Shown: positions 63,073 through 64,000 of the stretch, in pieces
Layout: the number at the start of each line of letters is the position of its first letter
Numbering within the stretch: position 1 is the first letter of the stretch
Made by a program: the position numbers and the translations under genes
Notes under the pieces: generated by a model
Told to the model about the DNA's origin: nothing
Seen by the model: only the letters and a program-made list of their open reading frames with translations
Database searches by the model: none
Source: Primorskyibacter flagellatus
GTDB lineage: Bacteria; Pseudomonadota; Alphaproteobacteria; Rhodobacterales; Rhodobacteraceae
Assembly: GCF_900176485.1 (NCBI RefSeq)
Contig: NZ_FWYD01000003.1
Span: forward strand, 124,001 to 188,000
Direction: 5' to 3'
DNA: 64,000 nt

Positions 63073-64000
63073 TCAGCCGTCGGCGTTTTCGCTCTTTTTC
63101 TCTTCGGCGACTTCTTCGCCGGTTTCCTGATCGACCATCTTCATCGCCAGACGTACCTTGCCGCGATCGTCAAAGCCCAACAGCTTGACGAACACTTCCT
63201 GGCCTTCTTTCAGAACGTCCGAAGGATGGTTCAGGCGGCGGTTCTCGATCTGGCTGACATGCACAAGGCCGTCACGCTTGCCGAAGAAGTTCACGAAGGC
63301 GCCGAAATCAACGATCTTCACGACCTTGCCCTTGTACACCTTGCCCTCTTCCGGCTCTGCCACGATCGAATGGATCATGTCATAGGCCTTCTGGATGGCC
63401 TCGCCGTTGGGAGATGCGATCTTGATGATGCCGTCGTCGTTGATATCGACCTTGGCACCCGACAGTTCGACGATCTCGCGGATCACCTTGCCGCCCGAGC
63501 CGATCACTTCACGGATCTTGTCGGTGGGGATCTGCATGGTCTCGATGCGCGGCGCGTGGACAGAGAATTCCGCAGCACCGGTCAGCGCCTTGGACATCTC
63601 GCCAAGGATGTGCATCCGGCCGTCCTTGGCTTGCGCCAGGGCTTTCTGCATGATCTCGGGCGTGATGCCCGCAACCTTGATGTCCATCTGCAGCGACGTG
63701 ATGCCGTTTTCCGTACCCGCAACCTTGAAGTCCATGTCACCGAGGTGATCCTCGTCGCCAAGGATGTCGGTCAGGATCGCGTAAGAGCCGTCATCCTCAA
63801 GGATCAGACCCATCGCAACGCCGGCAACCGCCGATTTCAGCGGAACACCTGCATCCATCATCGACAGCGAACCGCCGCAGACCGATGCCATGGAGCTGGA
63901 GCCGTTGGATTCGGTGATCTCCGACACGATACGGATCGTGTAGGGGAAATCCGTCGCCGCAGGCAGAACCGCCTGAAGGGCGCGCCATGCCAGCTTACCA
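63073..64000 (-). CDS. pnp: Polyribonucleotide nucleotidyltransferase (partial, 5' end outside window)
   Basis: The last 308 residues or so of PNPase, the 3'-to-5' phosphorolytic RNase of the RNA degradosome. The frame enters from the right edge with the second RNase PH domain ([33 protein letters not shown]), then the KH domain ([25 protein letters not shown]) and the S1 domain ([29 protein letters not shown]). It ends in an acidic, Glu-rich tail. The start codon is beyond the window; the internal ATG used by some frames is not the start. Confidence 0.97.
   Translation of the reverse strand, partial: GKLAWRALQAVLPAATDFPYTIRIVSEITESNGSSSMASVCGGSLSMMDAGVPLKSAVAGVAMGLILEDDGSYAILTDILGDEDHLGDMDFKVAGTENGITSLQMDIKVAGITPEIMQKALAQAKDGRMHILGEMSKALTGAAEFSVHAPRIETMQIPTDKIREVIGSGGKVIREIVELSGAKVDINDDGIIKIASPNGEAIQKAYDMIHSIVAEPEEGKVYKGKVVKIVDFGAFVNFFGKRDGLVHVSQIENRRLNHPSDVLKEGQEVFVKLLGFDDRGKVRLAMKMVDQETGEEVAEEKKSENADG

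Noticed and set aside
1-64000. Search for CRISPR arrays, tRNA or rRNA genes, insertion sequences and prophage genes
   Set aside because: No regularly spaced repeats, tRNA-like cloverleaf or recombinase/transposase frames were recognised by eye; a tRNA or covariance-model scan would be needed to exclude small RNA genes fully.

Overview
The window reads as a chromosomal segment of a marine-type alphaproteobacterium of the Rhodobacteraceae (Roseobacter group); no genus can be fixed by eye. The grounds are the GC-rich sequence with strong third-position bias, an F0 ATP synthase operon with a b' subunit and no F1 genes beside it, a petP-petR pair followed by hda, xseB, ispA and dxs, Pot-type and Dpp-type ABC importers, and a 50-bp palindromic repeat with the tail AGTATTTTTGCC in four intergenic gaps. 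I see no tRNA, rRNA, CRISPR array, insertion sequence, integrase or phage gene. About 57 protein genes fill the window, mostly small operons with ATGA or GTGA overlaps.

Region by region. 0-6.4 kb (minus strand): a MaoC dehydratase cut by the window start, a HAD hydrolase, manganese pyrophosphatase ppaC, a phosphohexomutase, and the co-polymerase and ATPase of a capsule-type exporter with no permease gene beside them. 6.7-8.3 kb: a uracil-DNA-glycosylase-family gene and an SseB-like gene. 8.4-15.6 kb (minus): an oligopeptide ABC importer followed by a short-chain dehydrogenase and a P1 (DmpA-type) aminopeptidase, a likely uptake-and-cleavage operon. 15.7-17.4 kb: panB-panC. 17.5-20.9 kb: an M20 deacylase, a DUF2125 protein and a ChaC-like cyclotransferase. 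21.0-24.9 kb: a MotA/TolQ/ExbB-type channel protein and an 884-residue partner with a MotB-like membrane aspartate, about 680 residues of predicted coiled coil and an OmpA domain. This pair is the least explained part of the window.

25-28.7 kb: azoR with a divergent LysR gene, a DMT exporter, an ArsR regulator and a small secreted OmpA-like protein. 29-31.7 kb: atpI-atpB-atpE-atpF'-atpF with intercistronic hairpins and a terminator. 31.7-40.4 kb: a GntR regulator, an ArgE-like deacetylase and a DoeA/EutD-like M24 amidohydrolase transcribed away from a complete polyamine-type ABC importer. The shared intergenic region carries direct and inverted TGCGTA repeats, so this looks like one regulated uptake and breakdown module, possibly for ectoine or a similar N-acylated or cyclic amino compound.

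40.5-46.8 kb: ilvE, petP-petR, a histone-deacetylase-fold hydrolase, xseB, ispA and dxs (isoprenoid precursors). 46.8-51.8 kb: exoD-like, an NAD-dependent epimerase-like gene, a lytic transglycosylase lipoprotein, a class II aldolase, AMP nucleosidase and an HU-family gene. 52-64 kb: alkB alkane monooxygenase, mutY, DUF721/dsbA/CoA-transferase, a histidine phosphatase, a homocysteine S-methyltransferase family gene, an RluA-type pseudouridine synthase, an aldehyde dehydrogenase, a 1-Cys peroxiredoxin, an M14 deacylase and the 3' part of pnp. Most starts were moved downstream of the longest reading frame to fit Shine-Dalgarno spacing; four genes use GTG or TTG with good support, and a fifth (GntR) probably uses GTG.
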